28,692 nt of DNA from an uncultured Atopobium sp. (GCA_938045565.1 CALIAZ010000037.1:1-28692), one strand, 5' to 3'. Shown: positions 1-9,048, counted from the first letter of the stretch. Notes: generated by a model from the letters alone, not told the origin. A program made the numbers and translations.

Positions 1-142
1 CTTCGGCAAAACCTACCAAAGCTGCGCTATTTTGTGCGCGAGGCCTAAAAGCCGATGCTAACACGCTGCAGAATCATAATCACCCGCATAGCGGGTAGTT
101 TTGTGTTTCGCGCGTTACATGCGCTCAACAGGCTAAAGCCTC

Positions 143-186
143 GAACCAAAACAGCCTCCCCCATACAGGAGAGGCTGTTTTGGTTC
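143..186 (-). terminator. Rho-independent terminator of the 219-1778 surface protein gene
   Basis: A perfect 16-bp inverted repeat (143-158 pairs with 171-186) has a 12-nt loop. Each arm carries an A/T run, so it could stop transcription from either side. It lies just past the stop codon of the minus-strand surface protein gene. Bases 1-142 hold no gene that I can support; only a small hairpin (82-87 with 91-96) is visible there. Confidence 0.7.
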
Positions 187-218
187 AAACGATTACAAAG
201 GGTGCTGCGTCTGAGCGA

Positions 219-1778
219 CTATGCACGCTTACGAAGACGAATACCAGAAGCTATTGCGCCTGCAGCAGCAATCATACTGATAGAAGACAGAACAACGGAA
301 GCGTCAGAGGTATCTGGCAGCACTCCCTTCTTGTGCGACTTGTGCTTCTTCTGAGAGCTGTTGGTGCCGTTGTTGGTGCCGTTGTTGGCGTTGCTATTAG
401 ATGGGTCGCTTGCAGTATCGGTCACGGTAAGAGTTCCAGAAACGTAGACGAACTCGTAGTCGTCAGCTGAGCCACCTGCAGGAGTCAGCTCGTGCGCACC
501 AACGCTCAGGTCAGTTGCGCTGAGGGTAGGAGCGGTGTAGCTGCGAGCAGTATCAGCAGTCTCACCGTTTACAAAACCGGTAACAGTAAGAGCAAGCTGA
601 GGAGCAACGCCCTTCTGAACAGTCTCGCCAGCATAGGTCACAACAAGCTGAGCCTTATTGATTGTCCAAGTTGCATCCTTGGTGTTATTGGTGCCATCTT
701 CCCAGGTGTAGTTCATAGGATCAGCAAGATCAAGCTCAACTTCATACGTACCAGGATAAGTTGCTGAAACCTGGCCACTAACAACTACCTGTGGGTTAGC
801 GGTAGCATCAAAACCTCTTCGCAGATGACCGTTATAGGTATAGTTGGTTGCAGCTGGAACAGAAACGGTACCCTTCTGAACGCTCATCTTCATAGGAATA
901 GTAAAGTCATACAGAGTGCCATTCTTGATGGTGATGCGCGTATAACCATTGCTTGCAGCAGTTGGAGTACCAGAAATAGTTGCAGTGCTTCTACGAGCAG
1001 TTGCATCATTCTCCATTGGACTAAGCGTAAGACCAGCAGGCAGATTGTCTACGGTAAAGGTGTCGTAACCCATAGTAGATGCAGCCCAAGGAATGGTGAT
1101 TGGCTCGTTGTAGGCCTCGCCAACCTTTGCAGGAGCGATCTTATTAGAAGGAAGCACTACACCAGCGGTATTGTTGGAATTCTGGAACCTGGTATTCTCG
1201 ATAGTCAAATCACCGCCATTGGTGGTAGTAAGATCAATCTGAACAACCGTGGAGTTCTTAACAGTTGAAGTACCTCTGTTATCAAGACCGTTATAGAACG
1301 TAACATTATCAAAGGTTACGTTTGCACCAGCCTCAACAATAACCTCGCCCTCAAACTTCATATTTGAGACGGTTCCGTTAAAGCCAGTTGGGAAAATGAT
1401 GCGTGAACCCTTAGGATTCAGACCAGCGTAAACCTGAACACGAGTACCATTGCCCAAGTAGGTGCTCTGATAGGTACTAGTAATATTTGTTACGGTAGCA
1501 GGAACAGTGAAGTCCTGAATAGAAGAACCGCTACTGGCGCCAATAGTCACCCTTGAACCAGAGAAAGACCATGTGGATGCAGCATCCATTGCAGCCTTGT
1601 TGTTGCTGTAGATGTATTGCAAACTACTAGAACCATAGCCCGAGAGCCAGTCAGTAATCTCAAATGTTCCATCTGCGTAAGCCTTTGTTGTAAATGGCCA
1701 GAAAAACAAGCAAGCAGCAATTGCCATCACAACAGCAAACTGAGCACGGAGCCTACTTGGCGCATGCTTAACGTACAT
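219..1778 (-). CDS. Sortase-type cell-surface protein with MBG-like domain
   Basis: Protein of 519 residues, probably displayed on the cell wall. The N-terminus is a signal peptide (basic start, hydrophobic stretch about residues 15-32, cut near AYA-DG). Residues about 90-200 are rich in V/T/N turns, as in a beta-helix or adhesin repeat. Residues about 205-300 contain LPAGLTLS and ISGTPTAAS, typical of He_PIG/Ig-like folds. Residues about 375-455 (LVVTYAGETVQKG onward) resemble an MBG domain. A polar Asn/Thr/Ser and Lys/His linker is followed by LPDTS, a hydrophobic helix and the basic tail RLRKRA. LPDTS differs from canonical LPXTG at the last position, so a sortase variant may be needed. 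The start has a GGGGGAAG ribosome site. Its ligand is unknown. It is monocistronic, between terminators at 143 and 1889. Confidence 0.8.
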   Translation of the reverse strand: MYVKHAPSRLRAQFAVVMAIAACLFFWPFTTKAYADGTFEITDWLSGYGSSSLQYIYSNNKAAMDAASTWSFSGSRVTIGASSGSSIQDFTVPATVTNITSTYQSTYLGNGTRVQVYAGLNPKGSRIIFPTGFNGTVSNMKFEGEVIVEAGANVTFDNVTFYNGLDNRGTSTVKNSTVVQIDLTTTNGGDLTIENTRFQNSNNTAGVVLPSNKIAPAKVGEAYNEPITIPWAASTMGYDTFTVDNLPAGLTLSPMENDATARRSTATISGTPTAASNGYTRITIKNGTLYDFTIPMKMSVQKGTVSVPAATNYTYNGHLRRGFDATANPQVVVSGQVSATYPGTYEVELDLADPMNYTWEDGTNNTKDATWTINKAQLVVTYAGETVQKGVAPQLALTVTGFVNGETADTARSYTAPTLSATDLSVGAHELTPAGGSADDYEFVYVSGTLTVTDTASDPSNSNANNGTNNGTNSSQKKHKSHKKGVLPDTSDASVVLSSISMIAAAGAIASGIRLRKRA

Positions 1779-1888
1779 AGAGCTTCCCCCAATCTAACTG
1801 TTTATGTGAACCCTCCAATTGAGCCACAACAGTTTTGCCCATTGAACATCCGTATCTTATCAGATAAGTTAGCCAGAGGTAACAAAAA

Positions 1889-1915
1889 AAGACCCAAGTT
1901 TTATTCTTGGGTCTT
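1889..1915 (-). terminator. Terminator after the 1942-2304 gene
   Basis: The 10-bp stem AAGACCCAAG/CTTGGGTCTT (1889-1898 with 1906-1915) is followed on the minus strand by a run of T. It closes the two-gene unit of the isochorismatase-like hydrolase and its small membrane partner. Confidence 0.85.
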
Positions 1916-1941
1916 ATAAATGCTTTAACTAATTTACTTAA

Positions 1942-2304
1942 CTACTTACTTAAGCACTTCTTAATTTCTTGATTAAAAACAATGGAACGAATAAAAAACG
2001 CGACAGCTACAGGAATGACCAATAGTGGCGCAACCACAAGAATACCCGCGACAGCCACTCCCTGGGCCGTAACTCTTCTACCAGGTCTTGATAGTATGCT
2101 GTTTAAAATATCAGTCATAGTAAATACAAATGAGCCGTCGGTAAGCACATACGCAAGTATCAACTCAAGCGAAAATAGAACAACAAAGACAAATGCCATG
2201 GTATTTCCAGTCTTTTTGCAAATAGCAAGTCTCTGGTCAAATGAAAGGTCATCTGCCTCGGGCACTTTCTCAAACCATTTAACTGCTCGTTGTTCTGGCG
2301 TCAT
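1942..2304 (-). CDS. Small membrane protein of unknown function
   Basis: Protein of 120 residues. A charged cytoplasmic-looking N-terminus (about 1-33) is followed by two clear membrane segments, about 34-56 and 80-106, and a short basic tail. I do not recognise the family. Its ATG overlaps the TAA of the upstream hydrolase by one base (TAATG), so the two are very probably translated together. A role linked to the hydrolase is inference from this coupling only. A strong terminator follows at 1889-1915. Confidence 0.65.
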   Translation of the reverse strand: MTPEQRAVKWFEKVPEADDLSFDQRLAICKKTGNTMAFVFVVLFSLELILAYVLTDGSFVFTMTDILNSILSRPGRRVTAQGVAVAGILVVAPLLVIPVAVAFFIRSIVFNQEIKKCLSK

Positions 2305-2882
2305 TATGCGCTCTCAATCTCATTAAGCTCTGCGTCAACCAATGTCGCACCAAGTGTGTACTTGAAGTGCGAAAGAGCAAACTGATGGTTTTCTGGCGTC
2401 AGCGATGCAACCGCTGGCTCAACAACCTCAATGTGATAACCCAGGTTGTAAGCGTCCACTGCCGTGTGCAGCACGCAGATGTCGGTAAGAACGCCGGTTA
2501 GGATAACCGTGTTAATGCCGCGCTCCCTCAGACGAATATCAAGATCAGTTCCCGAGAAGGACGAGTAGTGACGCTTGTCCATCCAGAACACATGGCTATC
2601 ATCTTTGTGCTGCTGATAGAGATCATTTAGAGGACCAAACAGGTCTCTACCACTTGTTCCAATAATATTGTGAGGTGGGAAAAGCTTAGTCTCTGGATGG
2701 AAGTTATCCTCTGGATCGTGAGCATCAATAGCAAAGAAAATATAATCGCCACGATCAAAAGCGCACTTTGTAGCCTCATAAATAGCATCTGAAATAGCCT
2801 GAGCTGGCTTGCCTGCTGTCAGCTTTCCGTCATCTGCTACAAAATCGTAGGTGTAGTCAATCGAAATCAAAGCCTTCTGCAT
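2304..2882 (-). CDS. Isochorismatase/nicotinamidase-family cysteine hydrolase
   Basis: Protein of 192 residues, the usual length for the family. The catalytic triad expected for nicotinamidase-type enzymes is visible: Asp9 in IDYTYDF, Lys103 in MDKRHYSSF and Cys136 in GVLTDICVLHT. Metal ligands typical of PncA are also suggested (Asp53 and His55 in IDAHD, His71). The fold is established for nicotinamidases (nicotinamide to nicotinate) and other amidases. The motif set fits a nicotinamidase-like enzyme of NAD salvage, but substrate cannot be assigned from sequence alone. It is first in a two-gene unit and its stop overlaps the next start. It is separated from the tsaE operon by the terminator at 2935-2963. 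Confidence 0.85.
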   Translation of the reverse strand: MQKALISIDYTYDFVADDGKLTAGKPAQAISDAIYEATKCAFDRGDYIFFAIDAHDPEDNFHPETKLFPPHNIIGTSGRDLFGPLNDLYQQHKDDSHVFWMDKRHYSSFSGTDLDIRLRERGINTVILTGVLTDICVLHTAVDAYNLGYHIEVVEPAVASLTPENHQFALSHFKYTLGATLVDAELNEIESA

Positions 2883-2934
2883 GATTAATCACGCTTCTTT
2901 CTTGAGCTCTACAAGAGCAGTCGGTAAAAAGAAT

Positions 2935-2963
2935 AGACGCCACCTATTGTACAGGTGGCGTCT
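2935..2963 (-). terminator. Terminator of the glmM-to-tsaE operon
   Basis: A perfect 11-bp stem (2935-2945 with 2953-2963, loop ATTGTAC) is followed on the minus strand by ATTCTTTTT. It sits about 95 nt past the tsaE stop codon and ends the long housekeeping transcript. Confidence 0.85.
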
Positions 2964-3058
2964 CTGTATTCCACGCTTAACACGTAAATGTTTTATACGT
3001 AAGTACTCAGCTCATCAATGTAGGCATCTGATTCATTAATTGAAGTCCATCTTAAAAA

Positions 3059-3613
3059 TTAAAGCGACTGGATAATTTCTTCTCCACGAACATTTTGCGA
3101 GATAAATCGAATCTCACGACGAGGCTCAGCGTCATCGGAAACTAACTCTTCCTCTGATAACCTGGAAACATACACATCAAGAGTTCTCTCGCCAATTTGC
3201 TCTGCAAATTGCTCTCCCCACTCAATGATAGTTGGCCCATCGGACTCAAGCGCGTCATAGAGGCCGGTATCTTCGAGCTGGTCAGGATTGCTCAAACGAT
3301 ACAAATCAAAGTGATAGAGCGGCATAGTTGTACCCTCATAAACCATCTCGATAGTAAAGGTTGGGCTGGTTACGTCATCAGTAACACCCATGCCTGCAGC
3401 AATACCCTTAGTGAGTTGCGTCTTTCCCGCGCCCAAGTCTCCTGTGAGCACTAGAACATCTCCTGCCTGCAGGAGTTTACCTAGAACCTGACCAAGAGCA
3501 ATGGTCTGTTCAGTGGTAGTGGAGACAAACGTACCAGCTGCAGTTTTTTCTGGCAGGTTGTTTGCAATGGTGTTATTTGTGCCAATGTCAGCGCTGGCAG
3601 AAGGATTAATCAC
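3059..3613 (-). CDS. tsaE: tRNA threonylcarbamoyladenosine biosynthesis ATPase TsaE
   Basis: TsaE is the ATPase that supports the TsaB-TsaD complex in making t6A37 on ANN-decoding tRNAs in the cytoplasm. The P-loop GDLGAGKT is at residues 58-65 of the chosen protein, followed by SPTFT and HFDLYRL (Walker B-like Asp103), then EWGEQ, all characteristic of the family. I chose the GTG at 3613 because GGGGAGG lies at the right distance upstream. This gives 184 residues and an 8-base overlap with the glycosylase gene; a longer frame runs up to 3667 without a better ribosome site. About 40 residues before the core are poorly conserved low-complexity sequence. It is the last gene of the operon. Confidence 0.9.
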   Translation of the reverse strand: MINPSASADIGTNNTIANNLPEKTAAGTFVSTTTEQTIALGQVLGKLLQAGDVLVLTGDLGAGKTQLTKGIAAGMGVTDDVTSPTFTIEMVYEGTTMPLYHFDLYRLSNPDQLEDTGLYDALESDGPTIIEWGEQFAEQIGERTLDVYVSRLSEEELVSDDAEPRREIRFISQNVRGEEIIQSL

Positions 3614-4271
3614 AAGAACCTCCCCGAGGATGTTTCTTAAGCCAATCAGCAAGAAGTCGCAGGTCATCTTTGAGGAACTGCGCCCACTCCTTGCGATAAA
3701 TAGTTGATGCGGGATGCATAGTAGGCAGCACGCTAAAGGCGCCTATCTGGTAAAACTTGCCGCGCAGCTCCGTCACACCCTTATCGGTGTGCATGACAAA
3801 CTGCGTTGCAAAATTTCCTAGGCAGACAATAACGTCTGGCTTAATAGCACGAATCTGGTCACGAAGGTACGGGGAGCACTCCTCTACCTCAGCTACCTTA
3901 GGATTTCTGTTTGAAGGTGGTCGACATTTGACCACATTAGAGATAAAAACATCCTGGCGAGAAAGGCCAACCTCTTCTAACAGTGCATCAAGCTTTTTGC
4001 CCGATACGCCCACGAAGGGTTGACCACTTAGATCCTCATTTTTACCAGGAGCTTCTCCCACAATCATAACGCGAGCTATGGGGTTTGGGCCACCAAACAC
4101 AATATTGGTGCGTGTTTCCCAAAGCGGACACTTCTTGCAATCAGCTATCTGCTCACGAATCTCATCAAGCGTTTTACCTGCTTGTTTAGAATATGCGATT
4201 TTCGTATATTCTACATTTGACATGCGCTTTCTTCCTACAGCATTTTTAGGAGAATCAGGAGTAACTACCAT
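3606..4271 (-). CDS. Family 4 (type-4) uracil-DNA glycosylase
   Basis: Protein of 221 residues of the iron-sulfur uracil-DNA glycosylase family, which removes uracil from DNA to start base-excision repair. Four cysteines fit the [4Fe-4S] site: Cys45 and Cys48 (CKKC), Cys116 in VVKCRPPSNRNP and Cys132. The motif GEAPGKNED (72-80) is the family's catalytic loop, and HPAS near residue 186 is the second active-site motif. The ATG at 4271 overlaps the alr stop (TAATG) and has AAGGTG upstream; a later ATG at 4220 is possible because residues 1-17 are poorly conserved. It lies between alr and tsaE. Confidence 0.92.
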   Translation of the reverse strand: MVVTPDSPKNAVGRKRMSNVEYTKIAYSKQAGKTLDEIREQIADCKKCPLWETRTNIVFGGPNPIARVMIVGEAPGKNEDLSGQPFVGVSGKKLDALLEEVGLSRQDVFISNVVKCRPPSNRNPKVAEVEECSPYLRDQIRAIKPDVIVCLGNFATQFVMHTDKGVTELRGKFYQIGAFSVLPTMHPASTIYRKEWAQFLKDDLRLLADWLKKHPRGGSCD

Positions 4272-5425
4272 TAGATGTACACCTTATCGAGGCGCGCACC
4301 AAAATTGCAAACAACCTCGTAATTGATAGTCTCGCGCAGGTCAGCCATCTCATCTGCGGTAATCTCTTGGTCGCCGTCTTTGCCAATGAGGGTAACCACG
4401 TCACCATAGCGAATTTCGTGCGCGGGCTTATTAGCGTGTGTTCCTGCGGTATCAACAGCAATCATGAACTGATCCATACAGATGTTACCCACCTGACGGA
4501 CACGGTCTCCGCGCGTCAAAACGTCCATGCGGTTAGAAAGGCTGCGTGCAAGACCATCGGCATATCCGATAGGCACCGTTGCTACCTGGATGTTATTGCG
4601 AGGAACGCGCCACGTCATACCATAGCCAACGCCATCGCCAACAGCTGGATACACCACGCGCGTCACACGACCGCGTACGCTCATGACGGGCTGCAAGTCA
4701 ATGCGGGGAATAGTGAGCTTGCTAGGATGAAGTCCGTACAGGCCAATGCCCACGCGAACCATATCAAACTGAATATCTTTGTGCAGAACCGTGCCAGGAG
4801 TGTTGTCGGCGTGAACCAAGCCCAGCTCATAGCCTGCGTTTTTAAGCGTTGTAACGGCTTCAATAAAACGATTAACCTGCAGATCAAAGTCCCAGTTGTC
4901 GAGCACGTCGGCCGTAGCAAAATGCGTAAACGTGCCAGCACATTCAAGGCCTCTGTGGAAATCAATAGAGCCGCGTACCTCAAGCAAATCTTCTCGCCTG
5001 ACGCCAATGCGAGTCATTCCAGTATCAATGGCCAGGTGATAGCGACCAACCTTGTTAGCTGCAGCGGAAGCCTCGCCATACGCAAGCGCAAAGTCAACCG
5101 TGTAGACGGAAGGCATAATGTCAAAACGAACGAGGTCTGGAATAGAAGTGACCGGAGGCTCGGAAAGAACCAGGATGGGGTTATCGATGCCCGCGCAACG
5201 CAGCTCCACTCCCTCGTCAACCGTTGCAACGGCAAACTGATCGGCGCCCACGGATTGCATGGCTTTAGCGCACTGAGCAGCACCGTGTCCATAGGCGTCG
5301 GCCTTAACCACACACATCATCTTGACACCGCGGTTAAGCTGGGCCTTAAACGCCTTTACGTTGTGGCGGACGGCAGAAAGATCGATCTCTATCCAAGCCC
5401 ATCTATCCTGGGGATATGCCGACAT
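4271..5425 (-). CDS. alr: Alanine racemase
   Basis: This PLP enzyme interconverts L- and D-alanine and supplies D-Ala for peptidoglycan. The PLP lysine motif VVKADAYGHG and the later GVGYGMTWR motif with the second catalytic Tyr are both present. GLVHADNTPG and RVGIGLYG also fit the family, as does the total length of about 384 residues. I prefer the ATG at 5425, which has AGGTGA six bases upstream; the frame also opens with GTG at 5434, directly after the TAG of nnr. Because that TAG is in the same frame, read-through would produce an Nnr-Alr fusion. Alr is commonly next to acpS and nnr in related bacteria. Confidence 0.95.
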   Translation of the reverse strand: MSAYPQDRWAWIEIDLSAVRHNVKAFKAQLNRGVKMMCVVKADAYGHGAAQCAKAMQSVGADQFAVATVDEGVELRCAGIDNPILVLSEPPVTSIPDLVRFDIMPSVYTVDFALAYGEASAAANKVGRYHLAIDTGMTRIGVRREDLLEVRGSIDFHRGLECAGTFTHFATADVLDNWDFDLQVNRFIEAVTTLKNAGYELGLVHADNTPGTVLHKDIQFDMVRVGIGLYGLHPSKLTIPRIDLQPVMSVRGRVTRVVYPAVGDGVGYGMTWRVPRNNIQVATVPIGYADGLARSLSNRMDVLTRGDRVRQVGNICMDQFMIAVDTAGTHANKPAHEIRYGDVVTLIGKDGDQEITADEMADLRETINYEVVCNFGARLDKVYI

Positions 5426-5434
5426 CAAGCTCAC

Positions 5435-7060
5435 CTACTCCGCAGCTTCTTCAAAGTCTTCCATAGGAAATGCAATCTGCTCTTCAAGTGCGTCGGAAGC
5501 AAGACCAATAACATCGCAGATGTCTCCCGCCATAGCTCCGCGTACACCGAACTTCTCGGCAGCTAGCTGACCTGCATATGCGTGAACCTCACAGGCAAGC
5601 GAGCAGAAGGTTGGCAGATCATCAACTTGACCAGCAACCTGAGCTAAGCGGCCAGCAATAGTACCAGCAAGAACATCGCCAGAGCCAGCGGTTGCCAGCG
5701 TAACGGGACCAGGCTTTGGCAGCACAGCTTTCTGTACGCCTACGCAACCAGTAGCGGTACCCTTGGCAACAATGACCAGCTCAGAGCCACCATCTGCCCA
5801 GACAATCTTGCGAGCGGCCTCCAGCTGAGCCACCAGACTTGCGGGTGGATTGTCAACTTGGTTGACCAGGCGACCAAGCTCTCGACGATGTGGAGTCATG
5901 ATGAGTGGAGCGGTACGACGTGTGAGCTCAGGGAAATCTGGGAGGTTGTTATTGGTGAGGCGAGCAATGCAGTTGAGCGCATCGGCGTCAACAATAACGA
6001 GCAACTCAGAATCAAGCAGTGCAGAGGTAACCTTGACGGTTCCGCCAGAAACGCGCATACCAGGGCCAACCAACGTAACCGTACGCATGGCGGCAAGTTG
6101 CAGCACCAGTGGAGCTGCTTCCTCGGTAAACACGCCCTCAGCGTCGCACGGGAGGCCAATAACGGGAACCTCTGGCAACATCATCTGAACGCAGCTGACA
6201 ATTGCCTCAGGAACAGCCAGCGTAACGTAGCCAGCACCCGCGCGAGCAGCAGCCTTGGCAGCAAAGACAACAGCTCCAGGGAAGCGGCTAGAGCCGCCAA
6301 CCACCAACACGGAGCCACGAGAGTACTTATCGCAGTTATTGAGCTGCGCGGGAACACAGGGAAGATAATCTTCCAGATCAACACGCCAGGCAACAGGATC
6401 TGCCTCAACAACCAAACGCTCTGTCTGCTCGGCCAAAGGAGCCACAACAATAGAACCGCAGACGTCTCGACCAGCATCAGCAATCAGACCGGGCTTCAGT
6501 GCAATCATGGTAACGGTGACGTCAGCAACAACACACGCGCTTTCTACCTGGCCCTTCTGTGCAGAAAGGCCACTTGGAACGTCAACGGAAAGCACGCGAG
6601 CACCAGACTGATTGAGGCACTCAATCCAAATATCAAACGGAGCGCGAACCTTGCCGTGGAAGCCGGTGCCCAGCATGCAGTCAAGCACCACATCAGCCGT
6701 TGCCAGCAAGTCAATAAGCTCCTGGCGAGAAGGACCAACAAGTACGGAGACTCCCGCACGAACGGCGCGCTGCGCCATCTGACGTGCAAGATCGCCGGAA
6801 ATTTGATCAGGCTCAAGCGGAGTGACCACCTTAACGTTGCAATTTCTAGAGCGCAGCGCTTCTGCTGCCACCCAGCCATCTCCACCGTTATTGCCAAGAC
6901 CTACGAGGATGACAACGTTAGAGATGTCTCCTCCCATGCCAAGGGCCTCTTGAGCAGCAGCGTAACCTGCACGGTGCATGAGCTCGGAAACGCTCACGCC
7001 CACGCGTGTCAGCGCAATCTCTACGCGCTTGATGTCCTCAACATTTAGTACCGGCTGCAT
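5435..7060 (-). CDS. nnr: Bifunctional NAD(P)H-hydrate epimerase / ADP-dependent dehydratase
   Basis: Protein of 541 residues with two fused domains that repair damaged NADH and NADPH. The N-terminal YjeF_N epimerase (about 1-215) shows VGLGNNGGDGWVAAEAL, VLDCMLGTGFHG and SVDVPSGL. The C-terminal ribokinase-like dehydratase (about 225-520) shows GSVLVVGGSSRFPGA and the ATP/ADP-site motif ATAGSGDVLAGTIAG. The fusion is the common bacterial arrangement. It ends with TAG, immediately followed in the same frame by the alr reading frame. The upstream gene acpS lies three bases away, so all are one transcript. Confidence 0.93.
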   Translation of the reverse strand: MQPVLNVEDIKRVEIALTRVGVSVSELMHRAGYAAAQEALGMGGDISNVVILVGLGNNGGDGWVAAEALRSRNCNVKVVTPLEPDQISGDLARQMAQRAVRAGVSVLVGPSRQELIDLLATADVVLDCMLGTGFHGKVRAPFDIWIECLNQSGARVLSVDVPSGLSAQKGQVESACVVADVTVTMIALKPGLIADAGRDVCGSIVVAPLAEQTERLVVEADPVAWRVDLEDYLPCVPAQLNNCDKYSRGSVLVVGGSSRFPGAVVFAAKAAARAGAGYVTLAVPEAIVSCVQMMLPEVPVIGLPCDAEGVFTEEAAPLVLQLAAMRTVTLVGPGMRVSGGTVKVTSALLDSELLVIVDADALNCIARLTNNNLPDFPELTRRTAPLIMTPHRRELGRLVNQVDNPPASLVAQLEAARKIVWADGGSELVIVAKGTATGCVGVQKAVLPKPGPVTLATAGSGDVLAGTIAGRLAQVAGQVDDLPTFCSLACEVHAYAGQLAAEKFGVRGAMAGDICDVIGLASDALEEQIAFPMEDFEEAAE

Positions 7061-7063
7061 AAC

Positions 7064-7594
7064 TTACTCCTCGGATTTAACAACATCGTCAAAGGTTGTC
7101 TCAATTATAGATTCTTGCACGCGCTCAAGCTCATCCAACACAGAACGAGCTTCTTTGAACGAACGTGCCAGCTCCTGGGCAGCATCTTCCTTTTGATCTA
7201 CCTTGGGTTTTACGGCATTGGTCACCGCTACTGCATTGGCTACCGCAATATCTCTGGTGTACGAGATAGAAAGCGCAATCTCCTGTACGCCCTGCTCAGC
7301 CGCAATCTGTGCAGCCTTGCCAGCCAGACGAGCCTGTGGCCTGCCCAGCTGGTCTCTCTCAACAGAAACATCCTGAAAACCAATACCAGACGAGAAACCC
7401 GTTCCTAAGGCTTTGAGCACGGCTTCTCTTGCCGCAAAGCGAGCAGCATAGTGCTCCGCAGGGCGAGCAGTGCGCTCACAATACGCACGCTCGGCATCGG
7501 TGAACATACGGCGAATAAAGTGAGGGCGCCTCTCAATTGCCTGCTGCATGCGGGCAATCTCAAGCATATCTACACCTATTCCTGCCAGTGCCAT
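7064..7594 (-). CDS. acpS: Holo-[acyl-carrier-protein] synthase with C-terminal extension
   Basis: AcpS transfers 4'-phosphopantetheine from CoA to apo-ACP. The Mg-binding residues are visible: Asp9 in GIGVDMLEI and Glu57 in RFAAREAVLKALG. The core occupies about residues 1-126, the usual size of the enzyme. Residues 127-176 are an extra charged, probably helical tail (KVDQKEDAAQELARSFKEA onward), unusual for AcpS. The conserved SISH-type motif near residue 109 reads SISYTRD, so a Tyr replaces the usual His. The gene sits between glmM (24-nt gap) and nnr (3-nt gap). Confidence 0.92.
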   Translation of the reverse strand: MALAGIGVDMLEIARMQQAIERRPHFIRRMFTDAERAYCERTARPAEHYAARFAAREAVLKALGTGFSSGIGFQDVSVERDQLGRPQARLAGKAAQIAAEQGVQEIALSISYTRDIAVANAVAVTNAVKPKVDQKEDAAQELARSFKEARSVLDELERVQESIIETTFDDVVKSEE

Positions 7595-7618
7595 CGTATC
7601 CCCTGGATCTATCTGCGC

Positions 7619-8962
7619 TTAAGCGCTGAGCCTATACTCCTCAAGTGCGTCGAGCACAATCTGATTTGCCTGCTGGCAGAGCTCATCAGTTGGAGCTTCT
7701 GCAAGAACGCGCACCAGAGGCTCTGTTCCAGAAGCGCGGACCAACACGCGACCATTGCCCTCAAGGAACTTCTCGGCAGCTGCAACTGCATCGTTAACCT
7801 TAGGAGACTGCATAGCGGTCTCTTTGTCAGTGACGCGAACGTTAACCAACTGCTGTGGATATAGTGTAACGGGACGAGTCAGCTCAGAGAGTTTCTCGCG
7901 CTCTGCTCGTAAGACCTCCATAATACGAAGGCTGGTCAAGATGCCGTCGCCGGTCTTAGCAAGGTCGCCAAAGATGATGTGGCCGCTCTGCTCGCCGCCC
8001 AGACTGTATTCGTTTTCGTTCATGCAAGCGTAGACATACTTATCGCCTACGCTGGTTTTCTCGTAAGAGAGGCCAGCGTCGTCAAATGCCTTGAACAAGC
8101 CAAAGTTACTCATGACAGTAGTAACTACGGTCTGCTTAGCCAGGCGACCATACTTGTTAAGGTAGGTGCCGCAGACGTAGAGGATCAGGTCTCCGTCAAC
8201 CACGTGGCCGCGCTCGTCAACTGCCAGGCAGCGGTCAGCGTCACCATCGTAGGCAAAGCCCACGTCAAGGCCGTTCTGGACGACAAAGCGCTGTAGCTGG
8301 TCAATGTGAGTGGAGCCGCAATCAACATTGATGTTGAGGCCGTTTGGAGCGTTGTTGATAACATGCGTCTCGGCGCCCAGGGCGTCAAAGACAGGGCGAG
8401 CAACACTAGAAGCTGCGCCGTTTGCGCAATCCAGACCAATCTTCAGACCCTGCAGACTAAAGCCGCAGCTAGCAATAAGACTTGAGATGTAGCGGTTGCG
8501 GCCCTGCATGTAATCAACCGTGCGGCCAATGCCGTCACCGGTTGCCAGAGGAACGTCAAACTTGCCGTCAATATAGGCCTCTACCTGCTCAAGGACATCC
8601 TCATCCATCTTGTAGCCGTCTTTGTTGACCAACTTGATGCCGTTATCGGTAAAGGGATTGTGAGACGCAGTAATCATAACGCCGCAGTCAAAGGCACCGT
8701 CTACTACCTCGTAGCTGACGCCAGGAGTAGGAATAACATGCAGCATGTACGCGTCAGCGCCGGAAGCAACCAAACCCGAGACAAGTGCGGACTCAAACAT
8801 ATAGCTTGACCTGCGGGTATCCTTACCAATAATGATGCGAGCCTTGCGAGCCTGCTTAGCTCCGTAATACCAGCCAATGAAGCGGCCAATTTTGTATGCG
8901 TGATCGACGTTCAGACCCTCGTTTGCGCGGCCTCTAAAGCCGTCGGTTCCAAAGTACTTCAT
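7619..8962 (-). CDS. glmM: Phosphoglucosamine mutase
   Basis: GlmM converts glucosamine-6-phosphate to glucosamine-1-phosphate for UDP-GlcNAc synthesis, on the path to peptidoglycan. The 447-residue length is standard. The phosphoserine is Ser100 in ITASHNPFTDNG; the metal loop is DGDADRC; the sugar-phosphate loop RASGTEPLVRV is near the C-terminus. The start has GGAGACGCTT upstream. It is probably the first gene of the operon, because the rpsI terminator at 9131-9163 lies upstream. A TATACT -10-like box at 9121-9126 is shared with the rplM promoter, but no convincing -35 is seen. Confidence 0.96.
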   Translation of the reverse strand: MKYFGTDGFRGRANEGLNVDHAYKIGRFIGWYYGAKQARKARIIIGKDTRRSSYMFESALVSGLVASGADAYMLHVIPTPGVSYEVVDGAFDCGVMITASHNPFTDNGIKLVNKDGYKMDEDVLEQVEAYIDGKFDVPLATGDGIGRTVDYMQGRNRYISSLIASCGFSLQGLKIGLDCANGAASSVARPVFDALGAETHVINNAPNGLNINVDCGSTHIDQLQRFVVQNGLDVGFAYDGDADRCLAVDERGHVVDGDLILYVCGTYLNKYGRLAKQTVVTTVMSNFGLFKAFDDAGLSYEKTSVGDKYVYACMNENEYSLGGEQSGHIIFGDLAKTGDGILTSLRIMEVLRAEREKLSELTRPVTLYPQQLVNVRVTDKETAMQSPKVNDAVAAAEKFLEGNGRVLVRASGTEPLVRVLAEAPTDELCQQANQIVLDALEEYRLSA

Positions 8963-9048
8963 AAGCGTCTCCTAGCTGCGAATGTAGTGTTGTCGGGTGG
9001 AGAGCAACTTGCGCGCGAAGCGCCAGCGAACTACTCGACAGGTGGGGC

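Noticed and set aside
1..142. tRNA or small gene at the left edge
   Set aside because: Small hairpins are visible but no cloverleaf, CCA end or credible reading frame.
4367..7048. Open frames of about 400 codons on the plus strand opposite alr and nnr
   Set aside because: They are antisense to well-conserved enzymes, lack ribosome sites and domain motifs, and their composition mirrors the codon bias of the real genes.
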